The notes beneath the pieces were generated by a model. The model had not been told where the DNA came from. It searched no databases and saw only the letters and a list, made by a program, of their open reading frames with translations. Source: Paraburkholderia solitsugae (lineage in GTDB: Bacteria; Pseudomonadota; Gammaproteobacteria; Burkholderiales; Burkholderiaceae). From it: a stretch of 64,000 nt of DNA. The position numbers and the translations under genes were made by a program. Positions 37,997-49,727 of this stretch are shown one piece after another. The stretch is from positions 95,465 through 159,464 of the forward strand of contig NZ_WOEY01000015.1 in NCBI RefSeq assembly GCF_013177695.1, written 5' to 3'. The first letter of the stretch is position 1, and every line of letters starts with the position of its first letter.

Positions 37997-39597
37997 CTTG
38001 GCTCCATCATGTTCGTCGGGTAATGCGGGTAGGGCGGCTCGTGTTGCGTTGAATCCTGTGGTGAATCTGCTTCTGAGGTGGGCTGCGAAATAGCGTGGCT
38101 ATGCGCGTGGCGGCGCCCTTTCGTTGTTGAGGTGGCTGAGGCGGCTGACCCCACTGGGCCGAGCGTGCGGCCCAGGTGGCCAAAGATGCGGGCGCGCGCT
38201 TCGCTGTCCGGGTCGAAGCGCATGCGCCAGCGGTCCGCGTCGGTGAGATTGGGATGCTCGAACACCAACACGCGGTGCAGCGGGTAAGCTTCGTCACGCA
38301 GACGCAGGAGTACGCGGCGGCTCGCGTGCCGATTCAGGATCACGCCGCGTCGCACGTCGGGCACCGGGTGTGCGGCGAGTCGCGCTAGCTGCGCCTGCGG
38401 CGTCGCCGGATTGCGCGCGACGCCCGATAGCACGTCGATATCCTGGTCTGCCGTCAGGCGATGCAGCACCGCTCTCGCGAGGTCGTCGCGATAGGCGACG
38501 CCCGCGCGCACCCACGGCACCGCGTCGTCGGCGAGCATCGCAAGCAGGTGCGCGGGGCAGCGCGGATGCCGGCTGACCGCGCGACGCACTTCGGATTCGC
38601 TATCCTTGACAAACCGTTCGAGCCAGAGTCCCGGGCAGGCCGGGTTGCGTGCCAGCGCGCGCCGTACCCACGCGTCGGCGTCGTCGGCCAGCCAGTCGAC
38701 GACCTTCAGCGGAATATCGTCGCGCACGGCCACCGCGCGTCGCACGGAGGCCTGGGCGTCGAAGCACAATGCGATCAGCGCGCCGGTCGGTGTGTTGACG
38801 TTCAGGGCCGTGGCGCGCCGTACCGCCGCGTCGTCGTCGCGGGCGAGCTGGACCAGCGCGTTGGCCGGGGCACGCGGATGGAGCGCGAGACTGCGGCGTT
38901 CGGCGACCGAGGCCGGCATCGTGTGCAATAACGTGTCGGGACAATAGGGGTGCCGCAACACCTGAGCGCGTACGGCGCTCGCACGCGTGGTTTTCCAGAG
39001 GCGCAGGAGCGTTTGCGCGTCGGTGGCGAGGTGAATCGCCAGGACGCGTTGCAGCATCGCGATGCCGCGCTGCTCCAGTTGGGTGAGCAGATTCGACGGC
39101 ACGCCGACGTTTTCGCACAGCGCGTGCAGGACGCTGACGTCGTCGGTGTGCGCGGCGATGCTGGCGAGCAGCGCATGGGGCGCATGAGCGTGACGCGCGA
39201 GCAGTTGCGACAGACGCACGGGGACCGGTTGAGCCGCGGCGGCGAGCACGTCGAGCGCGCCGTCGGGGGTCGACGGATTGCGGGCGAGCCGCAGCTTCAG
39301 CGTTTCGTCATGCTGGGCGGCGGCAAGCGCGGCCAGCTGTGCGAGCACGGCCGGCGGCGCGAACGCGAAGGCCGCCAACGCCAGGCGCTCACGCCGTGTG
39401 CCGAACAGCCGCGCGCCGAGCCGTTCGCGATCGGCGGCGCGTGCGTAGGGATACAGGGCGGCTGCGCCGTAGACATCGTCGGCGTCGAGCGCGAGGCCGA
39501 TCAGCTCACGCCAATGACGCCGCGTCGTGGTTGTACGCACCACAGGCGTCTCTGCCATGCAGGCTGGGTGGCCGGTGTCCGCGACGGGAGTCGACAT
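37993..39597 (-). CDS. LRV (leucine-rich repeat variant)/HEAT-type repeat protein
   Basis: A 534-residue, almost all-helical protein. From about residue 210 to 440 it has tandem units of about 26 residues that begin V-R-R-A-V-x-R-x-P-x-x-P, for example VRRALARNPACPGLWLERF and VRRAVSRHPRCPAHLLAML. This is the pattern of LRV repeats. The well-known Azotobacter LRV protein has an N-terminal 4Fe-4S cluster; no Cys cluster is seen here. A His/Ser/Pro-rich tail of about 55 residues ends it. It is embedded between the ETF:quinone reductase and etfB with coupled stops, suggesting an assembly or docking role in amine electron transfer. Confidence 0.8.
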   Translation of the reverse strand: MSTPVADTGHPACMAETPVVRTTTTRRHWRELIGLALDADDVYGAAALYPYARAADRERLGARLFGTRRERLALAAFAFAPPAVLAQLAALAAAQHDETLKLRLARNPSTPDGALDVLAAAAQPVPVRLSQLLARHAHAPHALLASIAAHTDDVSVLHALCENVGVPSNLLTQLEQRGIAMLQRVLAIHLATDAQTLLRLWKTTRASAVRAQVLRHPYCPDTLLHTMPASVAERRSLALHPRAPANALVQLARDDDAAVRRATALNVNTPTGALIALCFDAQASVRRAVAVRDDIPLKVVDWLADDADAWVRRALARNPACPGLWLERFVKDSESEVRRAVSRHPRCPAHLLAMLADDAVPWVRAGVAYRDDLARAVLHRLTADQDIDVLSGVARNPATPQAQLARLAAHPVPDVRRGVILNRHASRRVLLRLRDEAYPLHRVLVFEHPNLTDADRWRMRFDPDSEARARIFGHLGRTLGPVGSAASATSTTKGRRHAHSHAISQPTSEADSPQDSTQHEPPYPHYPTNMMEPR

Positions 39598-39618
39598 ATT
39601 CGCCGTTCCTCGCAGGGT

Positions 39619-41781
39619 TCACGCAGCGACGATTTCGCGGGCGTCGCACGCGGCGGGTCCGTCGCCGTCCGCATCGACGAGGCTCTCGGCGATCAGTTCG
39701 ATGAGTTCGCGTACCACGAACCGGCCTTCATAGCCGCTCGTCTTCAGCGCATCCTCGAACATCGTCAGATCCTTCGGACAACACACGACAAACACTTCGA
39801 GTCCTTCAATGCGCGCCGCTTCGTGCATGCGGTTCTGCGACGGCTTTTCGACGCCGACCGGATCGCTCATCCAGATGCGTCCGCCGCCCGCGCCGCAGCA
39901 AAACGAGTTGTCGCGCGAGCGGGGCATCTCGATCAGTTCACAACCGAGTGCCGAAAGAATCTGCCGCGGTGCGTCATAGCCCTTGTTGAAGCGTCCGAGG
40001 TGGCAGGGATCGTGGAACGTCACGCGATAGCCCAACGAGCGCTTCGGTTTGATGCGCGTCTCAGCCAGCATGCGCGCAACGACGCTCGTGTAGTGCTCGA
40101 TCTCGTACTTGCCGCCGAAGTCGGGATACTCGTTGCGTATGGTGTTGTACGAGTGCGGATCGGTGGTGACGATGCGCTTGAATTTCGAGGCGCCGAGCAT
40201 CGCGATGTTGTTTTCCGCGAGCAGTTCGTACAGCCCTTCTTCACCCACGCGGCGCACGTCGTTGCCCGCGTTCGATTCACCTTCGTAGAGCAGCCCGAAG
40301 TCGACGTTCGAATCGTGCAACAGCGTGGCGAAGGCTTGGGTCACGCGTTGATTGCGCGGGTCGAACGACGCATAGTCACCCACGAACCACAGTAGGTCGA
40401 CCGGCTCCTTGCGTGCGTCCTTGATCTGGAAGGGCAGGGGCTTGGTCCACGCAGCGCGCTTCCTCTTCGATTCGTTGAATGAGTTGCCGTTCTTGTGGAT
40501 GCCCTGCAGCGTTTTCTGCACCTGCGGTTCCATCTCGCCGTCCTCGACCAGCTTGCGGCGCAGTTGCACGATGATCGGCACGTGTTCGACCGCCACCGGG
40601 CAGATCTCGACGCACGCCATGCAGGTACGGCACGACCAGACGGTTTCCATGAACACCTGGCCGATGTCCTTGCCATGTACGTCGAGTTTGACCTCGTCAG
40701 GAAGCGCATTCTTTTGCAAGGCTTCGTTGGCGAATTCGCGCAGCGACAGGATCACGTCGCGCGGCGACAGCGGTGCGCCGACTGCGTTGGCCGGGCACGC
40801 CTCATGGCAGCGGCCGCACTTCGTGCAGGCATCGAGATTGAGCAGATGTTTCCACGTGAAATCGGTGATCGTCTTGTAGCCGACTTTTTCGCTATTTGCC
40901 GGGATGCGCGGCAGACGTTGCGCCGCGAGCGGGTCGCGCATCATCAGCGAGCCGCTGGCGGTGAAGATATGCTTCACCTTGGTGTACGGAATCAGCGCGA
41001 TGAAGGTGAGCGCCAGCAGTCCATGGAACCACCAAAGGCCGGTGCGTATCACGTAGGCGGCAGATGAATCGAGTCCCGCTCCGCGCATGCCTTCAGCGAG
41101 CAGCGCGGCGACCGGCGACCACCAGCGCGTGTCCCACACCACTGCGCGATCCTGCAGCCACACCAGCCGAAGCGCGCTCAGCACGAAGCCGGTGATGCCG
41201 ATCAGGATGAGGGTCCACAGGAACGCCCAGTCCTCGCGCCGATAGCCGCTGCGGTCGTAGTCCGGATCGCCGGGCTGGCGGTCGAGGCGCTTGTAGTCGA
41301 GTTTCGGTGGCTTGATCCAGCCGCGGCGCGCCATCATGTAAATCAGGCCGCCGATCAGCGAGACGCCCGCCAGATTCATCGCGAGCTTGAAGCCAAGATA
41401 GAAGTTGCCGTTCCAGAAGTGAAAGCCGAGGAAGCGGGCGGTGATGTCATAGTCGACCGTGACCGTCGCGGTACCGAGAAACAGCACGGCGAAGCCGTAG
41501 AAGATGAGCCGGTGAGCGCGGCCCGCGGCAGGGTCGCGGCGCGCCACGGTGCGGTGACTCAGCACCACGCGTACCATGTCGGCAAAACGCGCGCGCAAGT
41601 CGATGGGCCCCGTCACCGCCTGTCCGCGCCGGTACTTGCGAATCTGCACGTAGACGCCCCAGGCGAACACCGCGATCGCTGCCACGGCTACCAGATAAAA
41701 CAGCACGATCGCGAACGCTGGGAAACCCTCGAACAGGATGCGTGTCACGGTGGCTTGATCGAAATTCGCTGAGCTCAGCAT
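39619..41781 (-). CDS. Membrane Fe-S ETF:quinone oxidoreductase (EtfD/DgcB-like)
   Basis: A 720-residue protein. Several N-terminal membrane segments (residues about 20-270) resemble the NarI-type cytochrome/quinone module. Two 4Fe-4S motifs follow, CTKCGRCHEACPANAVG and CRTCMACVEICPVAV. Two heterodisulfide-reductase-type CCG domains close it (FHDPCHLGRFNKGYDAP, NSFCCGAGGGRIW, FVVCCPKDL). Such proteins take electrons from ETF to quinone, as with DgcB in dimethylglycine catabolism. Position between trimethylamine dehydrogenase and etfBA supports that role. It would sit in the cytoplasmic membrane. Confidence 0.85.
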   Translation of the reverse strand: MLSSANFDQATVTRILFEGFPAFAIVLFYLVAVAAIAVFAWGVYVQIRKYRRGQAVTGPIDLRARFADMVRVVLSHRTVARRDPAAGRAHRLIFYGFAVLFLGTATVTVDYDITARFLGFHFWNGNFYLGFKLAMNLAGVSLIGGLIYMMARRGWIKPPKLDYKRLDRQPGDPDYDRSGYRREDWAFLWTLILIGITGFVLSALRLVWLQDRAVVWDTRWWSPVAALLAEGMRGAGLDSSAAYVIRTGLWWFHGLLALTFIALIPYTKVKHIFTASGSLMMRDPLAAQRLPRIPANSEKVGYKTITDFTWKHLLNLDACTKCGRCHEACPANAVGAPLSPRDVILSLREFANEALQKNALPDEVKLDVHGKDIGQVFMETVWSCRTCMACVEICPVAVEHVPIIVQLRRKLVEDGEMEPQVQKTLQGIHKNGNSFNESKRKRAAWTKPLPFQIKDARKEPVDLLWFVGDYASFDPRNQRVTQAFATLLHDSNVDFGLLYEGESNAGNDVRRVGEEGLYELLAENNIAMLGASKFKRIVTTDPHSYNTIRNEYPDFGGKYEIEHYTSVVARMLAETRIKPKRSLGYRVTFHDPCHLGRFNKGYDAPRQILSALGCELIEMPRSRDNSFCCGAGGGRIWMSDPVGVEKPSQNRMHEAARIEGLEVFVVCCPKDLTMFEDALKTSGYEGRFVVRELIELIAESLVDADGDGPAACDAREIVAA

Positions 41782-41900
41782 GGGACTCGTCCGTTGGATT
41801 GGGGAGGGGAAGGGCGCAGACTGCGCGCCCCCCTATGGCCTTCGTTGCGAGGCCTTGATGACGTGGTGCTCATTGTTCTGAAGGTCTCTCGCGCGGGAGA

Positions 41901-41933
41901 GCGGCTGTGGATGCGAGGTCATCGCACAGCCGC
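41901..41933 (-). terminator. Strong intercistronic hairpin after trimethylamine dehydrogenase
   Basis: Nine-base arms GCGGCTGTG and CACAGCCGC extended by GATG/CATC across a single bulge, 13 bp past the dehydrogenase stop. No T-run follows. It may be an attenuator or RNA stabiliser that raises dehydrogenase mRNA above that of the downstream genes. Confidence 0.5.
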
Positions 41934-41945
41934 GACCACGCTTCG

Positions 41946-44165
<2,220 letters not shown>

Positions 44166-44222
44166 CTACTTAAGTCGAGGTGGATATGGCTGGCAGGCTT
44201 GTGCGCCGTTGCGGGCCAAGCC

Positions 44223-44255
44223 GGCAGATGCTCCGGATACGTCGAAGCATCTGCC
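44223..44255 (-). terminator. Hairpin between GcvT-like gene and trimethylamine dehydrogenase
   Basis: Perfect 10 bp arms GGCAGATGCT and AGCATCTGCC with a 13 nt loop, 27 bp after the GcvT-like stop. No T-run. A processing or partial-termination element is likely, leaving 85 bp for a dehydrogenase promoter. Confidence 0.5.
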
Positions 44256-44281
44256 AGTGACGGCGTTGGCTGATCCGCGTG

Positions 44282-45394
44282 TCAGGCGGCGACGCGGGTG
44301 CGCAGGCGCATCGGGTCATAGAACGGCGTCTTGGTGACGATGCCGCTGAAGTTGCCCGCGGCATCGCGAATCTCGACCTTGGTGCCGAGCGCGGTATGCC
44401 CGGGCTTCAGATGCACCATGGCGAGCGACTGCATGAGGTAGCGGCTGAACGATGCACTCGTCACGACGCCCACCTCTTCGTTGCCGATGAAAATCTTCGC
44501 GCCTGCTGTGACGGGGCCTTCGTGCTTGACGACCACGCCGGCCTGTTTGAAGCGCTCCTTGCCGCGCGCGTTGAGCAGCGCGGCCTTGCCGACGTAGTCG
44601 CCAGGCTTGTCTACATCGACCATCCAGTCGAGATTCACCTCCCATGGAGTGGTATCGCCTTCGGGCATGTCGAACGGATAGAACAGCAGCGCGGCTTCGA
44701 TGCGCGCCAGTTCCAGCGAAGTCCACGACGCGGGCACGATGCCATGCGGCTTGCCGGCTTCGAGGATGGCGTCCCACAGCGCAATCGCATGGTCGGCGCT
44801 GCACGACACTTCGAAACCCTGCTCACCGGAATAACCGCCGCGCGAAATGACGATCTTGCGATCGAACAGTTTCGTTTCGACGTGCGCGAAATACGGCAGC
44901 TGGTTCAGGTCGATGCCGATATGCGGCTGCAGGATCGCCGTGGCGCGCGGGCCTTGCAGCGACAGCATGTGCACGTCGAAGTCCTGGTGCCACTCGACGT
45001 CGCGCTTCTCCGCGGCGCGGCGCAGGTTCTCCTGAGTCGAACCGCCGCCATGCGAGATCCGGTAGCGATTCGGCGCATCGTAGATCACCATCAGGTCGTC
45101 GCAGATCGCGCCACGTTCGTCGACTTCGGCGGCCAGACGCGCGGTGCCTGGTTTCATCTTCGTGACATCGATCGCGCAGATGCTGTCGATCACGGCTGCC
45201 GCATCGGGGCCCGTGACGTGGAGAATATTCAGCGCGCTGATATCGTAGAGACCGGCTGCTGTGCGGACGGCGGCGACTTCGTCGTTGGGATCGCTGTTGT
45301 AGTACCAGGGCAGCGGCATGTCGTTCCACATATCGCCGTCAAGTTTTGAGCCGAGTTCACGATGGCGGATATTCAGAATTGATTGCCTTGTCAT
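44282..45394 (-). CDS. Aminomethyltransferase-family (GcvT/DmdA-like) protein, copy 1
   Basis: A 370-residue folate-binding GcvT-family protein. Segments include AAVRTAAGLYDISALNILHVTG, ISRGGYSGEQGFEVSCSAD and SWTSLELARIEAALLFYPFD. Unlike GcvT of the glycine cleavage system it stands beside amine-oxidation genes, without gcvH or gcvP. The family includes tetrahydrofolate-dependent demethylases, so it may pass C1 from an N-methyl substrate to tetrahydrofolate. ATG 45394 is chosen; the frame runs to 45520 through the promoter. A second copy is at 55195. Confidence 0.82.
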   Translation of the reverse strand: MTRQSILNIRHRELGSKLDGDMWNDMPLPWYYNSDPNDEVAAVRTAAGLYDISALNILHVTGPDAAAVIDSICAIDVTKMKPGTARLAAEVDERGAICDDLMVIYDAPNRYRISHGGGSTQENLRRAAEKRDVEWHQDFDVHMLSLQGPRATAILQPHIGIDLNQLPYFAHVETKLFDRKIVISRGGYSGEQGFEVSCSADHAIALWDAILEAGKPHGIVPASWTSLELARIEAALLFYPFDMPEGDTTPWEVNLDWMVDVDKPGDYVGKAALLNARGKERFKQAGVVVKHEGPVTAGAKIFIGNEEVGVVTSASFSRYLMQSLAMVHLKPGHTALGTKVEIRDAAGNFSGIVTKTPFYDPMRLRTRVAA

Positions 45395-45821
45395 AGCGTT
45401 TTCCCGAGAGTGGACCGTACGTGAGTGATGGCCGGTGTGCCTGGGCCGTGGAAGGCCAGACCTTGGGCCGCTGGATGACAGCAAGTCTCGGCCGTTAAAA
45501 TTGGCGTCACAATCGCCCAATGGCGCTACCTCCGAGTGGGTAGGCGTCCTACTTCGCCTGAGCCGGAAAAACAGAAAGACAAGGGGTCAGAGGTGGGGTT
45601 GTCGATGATGTATCGCCGCGAAAGCGGCATCAAACGGTTATCTCAGCCGTTCGCGGCAGCGCGATACCTACAGCGCGGGGGCTACCCCCAACGAATCATT
45701 GATATCGCTTTTTTGCCGCCCGATTCTAGTTCCGTGAATTCGCTGCATAGATACGTGGCCTGACCTGGGGTCTTCCCGGGGCACAGGGTGCGTACCAATT
45801 CCAATGCGAGGAAGAGCGGGC
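45395..45821. promoter_or_regulatory. Divergent control region of the two amine operons
   Basis: 427 bp without a supported gene between the divergent GcvT-like gene and the reductase gene. It holds TACCTCC-GA-GTGGGTA at 45527-45542 (7-2-7, NarL-type), isolated heptamers TACCTAC at 45665 and TACCCCC at 45683, a GCCGC-GAAA-GCGGC hairpin at 45615-45628 and GGGGG-CTA-CCCCC at 45677-45689. It probably drives both transcripts. Confidence 0.6.
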
Positions 45822-46778
45822 ATGAATGGACCGAGAACGATCCCAGTACGTGTGGCACGCGTTGAGCCAATTGCGAGCGACGTGCGGCGCTTCACGCTTG
45901 TGCCGGCCGACGGCGGGCATTTGACAGCGTATTCGGCGGGCAGCCACATCGTCGTCACGATGCGCGGCGAGACACGCGTCTGGCGCAATGCCTATTCGCT
46001 GACGACACCGTCCGGCACACGCGACGCCTACCAGATCATGGTGCGCCGCGTGCCCGCGTCGCGTGGCGGCTCGGCGTTCATGCATGAGCAGGTGAACGAA
46101 GGCACGACGCTCGATATCTCGATGCCGTCGAATTTTTTTCCACTTGCCAGACGGGGTAGCAAGCATGTGATGATCGCGGGCGGCATCGGCGTGACGCCGT
46201 TCCTGTCGATGCTGCCGGAACTGGCCGATGCGCGTGCTCGCGTCGAGATGCACCTGTGCTGCCGCCCGGAAGATGCCGATGCGTTTACGGATCTGATCGC
46301 CGCACGAACCACGGGTGGCGTCGCTGTCTACGTGGATCTGCAGGACGCGGGAGAGCGTTTTGGCGCGCTGCTCGCGGCGCAGCCGGCCGGCACGCACCTG
46401 TACACCTGTGGTCCCGCGGGACTGATGGACGGTGTTGCACTCGCCGCGCGCTCGCTTGGCTGGCCGGAAAGCCATTTTCACCAGGAGAGCTTTGGCGGCG
46501 CGTCGCACGGCGAACCGTTCGTCGCGGTACTGGCAAAGAGCGGCAGCGAGGTAGCAGTCGGCGCCGATCAGAGTCTGCTCGAAGCGCTTGAGGCGGCTGG
46601 CATCGACACGCCCTATATGTGCCGCGGTGGCGCATGCGGCACCTGTGCGCTGGAAGTGCTGGAGGGCGAGCCCGAGCATCGCGACTTCTTCCAGAGCGCG
46701 GCTGAGCGCGCCACGAACTGCAACGTACTGCCCTGCGTTTCGCGCGCCCGCAGCGCGCGGATCGTTCTGAACATTTGA
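45822..46778 (+). CDS. Ferredoxin reductase, PDR/VanB type (DMA monooxygenase reductase candidate)
   Basis: A 318-residue reductase with domains in phthalate-dioxygenase-reductase order. Flavin site RNAYSLTTPSG is at about 53-63, the NAD site is IAGGIGVTPFLSML with YTCGPAGLMDGV, and a C-terminal 2Fe-2S ferredoxin has YMCRGGACGTCALEVLEG plus a later Cys in NCNVLPC. It would feed NADH electrons to the DUF3445 N-demethylase encoded next. Dimethylamine monooxygenase gene sets contain such a reductase. The start at 45822 has GAGG upstream. Confidence 0.85.
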   Translation: MNGPRTIPVRVARVEPIASDVRRFTLVPADGGHLTAYSAGSHIVVTMRGETRVWRNAYSLTTPSGTRDAYQIMVRRVPASRGGSAFMHEQVNEGTTLDISMPSNFFPLARRGSKHVMIAGGIGVTPFLSMLPELADARARVEMHLCCRPEDADAFTDLIAARTTGGVAVYVDLQDAGERFGALLAAQPAGTHLYTCGPAGLMDGVALAARSLGWPESHFHQESFGGASHGEPFVAVLAKSGSEVAVGADQSLLEALEAAGIDTPYMCRGGACGTCALEVLEGEPEHRDFFQSAAERATNCNVLPCVSRARSARIVLNI

Positions 46779-46801
46779 TGAACACGAGGAGCGGAACCGC
46801 C

Positions 46802-47872
46802 ATGTCCATCGCTTTCAAAACAGAAGAAACCTTTCGAGATTCTTATACGTTCCGCAACAGCGACGAAGCCATCATGCGGTTTCCGTTTCCGTTTCCCGAA
46901 GACCGCTACATGTACTCGGTGAACATCGAGCCGCATGTGCCAGGTGGCGCATCGCCGGTGTTCCAGAGCGCCTTCGATGTCGACGAGCATTACGTCGCCG
47001 AATGCCGCGATCGCGCGCTCACGCTGGAGCGCGATCCGCTGCGTTCTCAGGTGCTCGATCACATGGACGCCGCGCAGTGGGATACGCTCGAGCTGATGAT
47101 GGAAAGCTTGGCGCGCGATTACCCGGAGCATTTTCAACTCAAACGCGATGGCGATCGCTGGCACTGGACGAATCGGCCGCTCGGCCTGACGCAGCAGTTA
47201 GTGTTCGGCGACGCAAGCACGCTTCCATGCCCCCCGTTCGAATACATCACGCGCCAGGGGCAGGGTGACTTCTGCCTGCTCGACCATCGCGACGACAACC
47301 TGTTCATGGACGGCGGCACGGTGACGACTCAGGCGGACTGGTCGCTCGACTTCGACCTCGGCATGAGTTTCATGGAGTGGCATGGCCCTGTGCCGCTCGC
47401 GCACCGGGCAGGTATCTTCGAGCGCGCACTGAAATTCCTGCTGCGTCTGCAACTCGGCGCACCGGTGCGGCGGTTGAACTGGACGATGACGGTCAACCCG
47501 CGGCTGGACACCTCGCCCGAACAATATCCCGAGTGGGGCCCGGACCGCGCGAGCATCACGCCGGTGAACGTCGGACGCAAGCTCCATCTGCGCGTCGAAT
47601 TGCAGACGCTGTTCAGATTGCCGCGCAGCAATGCGATCCTTTTTTGCGTGCGTTGCTATCTGATTGCGCTCGATGAACTGGCGCGCGTGCCGAAATGGGG
47701 CAAGCGCCTGCATCGGGTACTGGGCACGCTGCCACCCGAACTCATCGAATACAAAGGGTTGACCCGCTATCGCGACATCGCCGTGCAATGGCTTGCGCCG
47801 TTCGACGACGGCTCGCCAACCAGCGCTGGCACCCAGTCCGAGATCGAACAGCTCACCGCGGAACTGGCCTAG
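46802..47872 (+). CDS. Heme-dependent oxidative N-demethylase (DUF3445), dimethylamine monooxygenase subunit
   Basis: A 356-residue DUF3445 protein. Conserved segments are FPFPFPEDRYMYSVNI, the ALTLERDPLR helix and FCLLDHRDDNLFMDGGT with DWSLDFDLGMSFMEWHG. The family includes the Pseudomonas dimethylamine N-demethylase that uses heme and O2 to give methylamine and formaldehyde. The GAGGAG site and ATG at 46802 are clear. Reductase upstream and DmmA-like gene downstream complete the set; dimethylamine from trimethylamine dehydrogenase is the expected substrate. Gene names for dmm subunits differ between sources, so none is given. Confidence 0.85.
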   Translation: MSIAFKTEETFRDSYTFRNSDEAIMRFPFPFPEDRYMYSVNIEPHVPGGASPVFQSAFDVDEHYVAECRDRALTLERDPLRSQVLDHMDAAQWDTLELMMESLARDYPEHFQLKRDGDRWHWTNRPLGLTQQLVFGDASTLPCPPFEYITRQGQGDFCLLDHRDDNLFMDGGTVTTQADWSLDFDLGMSFMEWHGPVPLAHRAGIFERALKFLLRLQLGAPVRRLNWTMTVNPRLDTSPEQYPEWGPDRASITPVNVGRKLHLRVELQTLFRLPRSNAILFCVRCYLIALDELARVPKWGKRLHRVLGTLPPELIEYKGLTRYRDIAVQWLAPFDDGSPTSAGTQSEIEQLTAELA

Positions 47873-48034
47873 CGGCGGGTCGAGATCGGTTTGCCACGCT
47901 TTTGTTTAACCCGTACCTGCGCAGTGTCTCGCTCCTGTGGTCTGCCCTTGGCGGCAGGTCACCGGATGTCGGCCAGAAATGACCCCACCTGTTGGTAACC
48001 AACCCGGCGCCCTGGCCGGAAAAGGAAGGCAGCG

Positions 48035-49711
48035 ATGAGTGCGATTTCCGATGACTATGCCGTTGAAACAGACGGTGCTCTACAGAGAAAGATCAGTTGG
48101 ACCGGCGCGTTCTGGGTAGCAAGCGGTGTCCCAGCGCTGGTGCTGTTCTCGATCGGCTCGATTGCAGCGACGGTCGGCAAATTGTCGTGGGCAGTGTGGA
48201 TTATTTCGATCGGACTGGGTTTCATCCAGTCGTTTTCGTATGCGGAAATCGCTGGACTCTTTCCGCACAAGTCGGGTGGCGCATCGGTCTACGGTGCAAT
48301 CGCATGGGTGCGCTACTCGAAGCTGTTTGCACCGCTCTCGGTATGGTGCAACTGGTTCGCGTGGTCGCCTGTGCTGGCGATCGGGTCAGGGCTCGCGGCA
48401 GGCTATGTCCTGTCGATCATGTTTCCAGCCGATGCGGCAATCAACACCTGGCAGATCACACTGGTGAGTCTCGACTGGCTGCGCAGCGGGCTGAGCTTGC
48501 GGATCAACTCGACGTTCATTCTCGGCGCGGCCATTTTGCTGGTGACCTTTGCGATCCAGCACCGGGGCATCCTGAACGCGGCGCGCATTCAGGCGATTCT
48601 CGGCGTGGCCGCACTGATTCCGCTGATCCTGGTCGGCACCGTGCCGCTTCTGACCGGCGATCTGCCGCTGCATAACCTGCTGCCGCTCGTGCCGTTCGCG
48701 AAGGACAGCGCGGGGCAGGTTATCGACGGTACGTGGGGGCGCGCCGGCGTCACGCTGATGGCAGGCGGCCTCTTCATCGCCGCATGGTCGACGTATGGGT
48801 TCGAAACGGCCGTCTGCTACACGCGTGAATTTCGCGATCCCAAAGTCGATACGTTCAAGGCCATTCTCTACTCGGGTCTTCTTTGCATCTTCGTCTTCAC
48901 GGTGGTACCGCTGTCGTTCCAGGGCGTGCTCGGTCTCGGTCATCTGGTGACCCCGGAAGTGAAGGACGCCGCCGGCAACATCATCACGCCGGCGGTGTAT
49001 AACGGCATGCTGTCACCCGACATCTACAGCGGCATGGGCGTGGCGAAAGCGATGGCGCCGATGATCCACGGCGGGTTGCTGGTGGAGCGGGTCCTCGTGG
49101 TGATGCTGGTGCTCGCACTCGTGCTTGCGATCATGACGTCGATGGCAGGGTCGTCGCGTACGCTGTATCAGGCCTCGGTGGACGGCTGGCTGCCGAAGTA
49201 TCTGTCACACGTCAATGCTCACGGCGCACCGACCCGCGCGATGTGGACCGACCTGTGTTTCAACCTGGTTTTGCTGATGATGTCGGACTATGTGTTCGTG
49301 CTGGCGATGTCCAACGTCGGCTACATCATCTTCAACTTCCTGAACCTGAATTCCGCGTGGATTCACCGGCTTGACCGACCCGACTGGAGCAGGCCGTTCC
49401 GCGCACCGAACTGGCTGATCGCGCTCGGCACACTGTTCTCGTTCGTCAATCTCGCATTGCTCGGCATGGGCGCGGATATCTGGGGTGCGGGGACGCTGGT
49501 ATCGGGGCTGTGCTTTGCCGCACTGATCATCCCTGTGTTCCTGTTCCGCCACTACGTGGTCGACAAGGGGCATTTCCCCGAGGCGATGAAAGAGGACATG
49601 CAACTGGCTGACGGCGGCAAGGTCGTCAAACGCGCCGGGATTCTGCCTTATGTGACCGTCGTGGCCGGCATTATCGTGCTCGTGGTCACGCACAGCCTTG
49701 CGATTTACTGA
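48035..49711 (+). CDS. APC-family permease, copy 1
   Basis: A 558-residue membrane protein with about 12 hydrophobic segments. APC-type features include WVASGVPALVLFSIGSIAAT and the conserved SSRTLYQASVDGWLPKY loop. It is set between the N-demethylase and the DmmA-like gene, so uptake of methylated amines or an amino acid derivative is likely. A close paralogue lies at 57059. It has an insertion around residues 300-330 (VTPEVKDAAGNIITPAVYN) that copy 2 lacks. Confidence 0.82.
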   Translation: MSAISDDYAVETDGALQRKISWTGAFWVASGVPALVLFSIGSIAATVGKLSWAVWIISIGLGFIQSFSYAEIAGLFPHKSGGASVYGAIAWVRYSKLFAPLSVWCNWFAWSPVLAIGSGLAAGYVLSIMFPADAAINTWQITLVSLDWLRSGLSLRINSTFILGAAILLVTFAIQHRGILNAARIQAILGVAALIPLILVGTVPLLTGDLPLHNLLPLVPFAKDSAGQVIDGTWGRAGVTLMAGGLFIAAWSTYGFETAVCYTREFRDPKVDTFKAILYSGLLCIFVFTVVPLSFQGVLGLGHLVTPEVKDAAGNIITPAVYNGMLSPDIYSGMGVAKAMAPMIHGGLLVERVLVVMLVLALVLAIMTSMAGSSRTLYQASVDGWLPKYLSHVNAHGAPTRAMWTDLCFNLVLLMMSDYVFVLAMSNVGYIIFNFLNLNSAWIHRLDRPDWSRPFRAPNWLIALGTLFSFVNLALLGMGADIWGAGTLVSGLCFAALIIPVFLFRHYVVDKGHFPEAMKEDMQLADGGKVVKRAGILPYVTVVAGIIVLVVTHSLAIY

Positions 49712-49727
49712 TAGGGATGGCGCCGCG

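Noticed and set aside
38950..40395. 481-codon plus-strand frame across two genes
   Set aside because: Shadow of the LRV-repeat gene and the Fe-S reductase; no ribosome site and shadow-type composition.
44282..45394. GcvT of the glycine cleavage system
   Set aside because: No gcvH or gcvP nearby, and the gene is grouped with amine oxidation; kept as a GcvT/DmdA-like family member.
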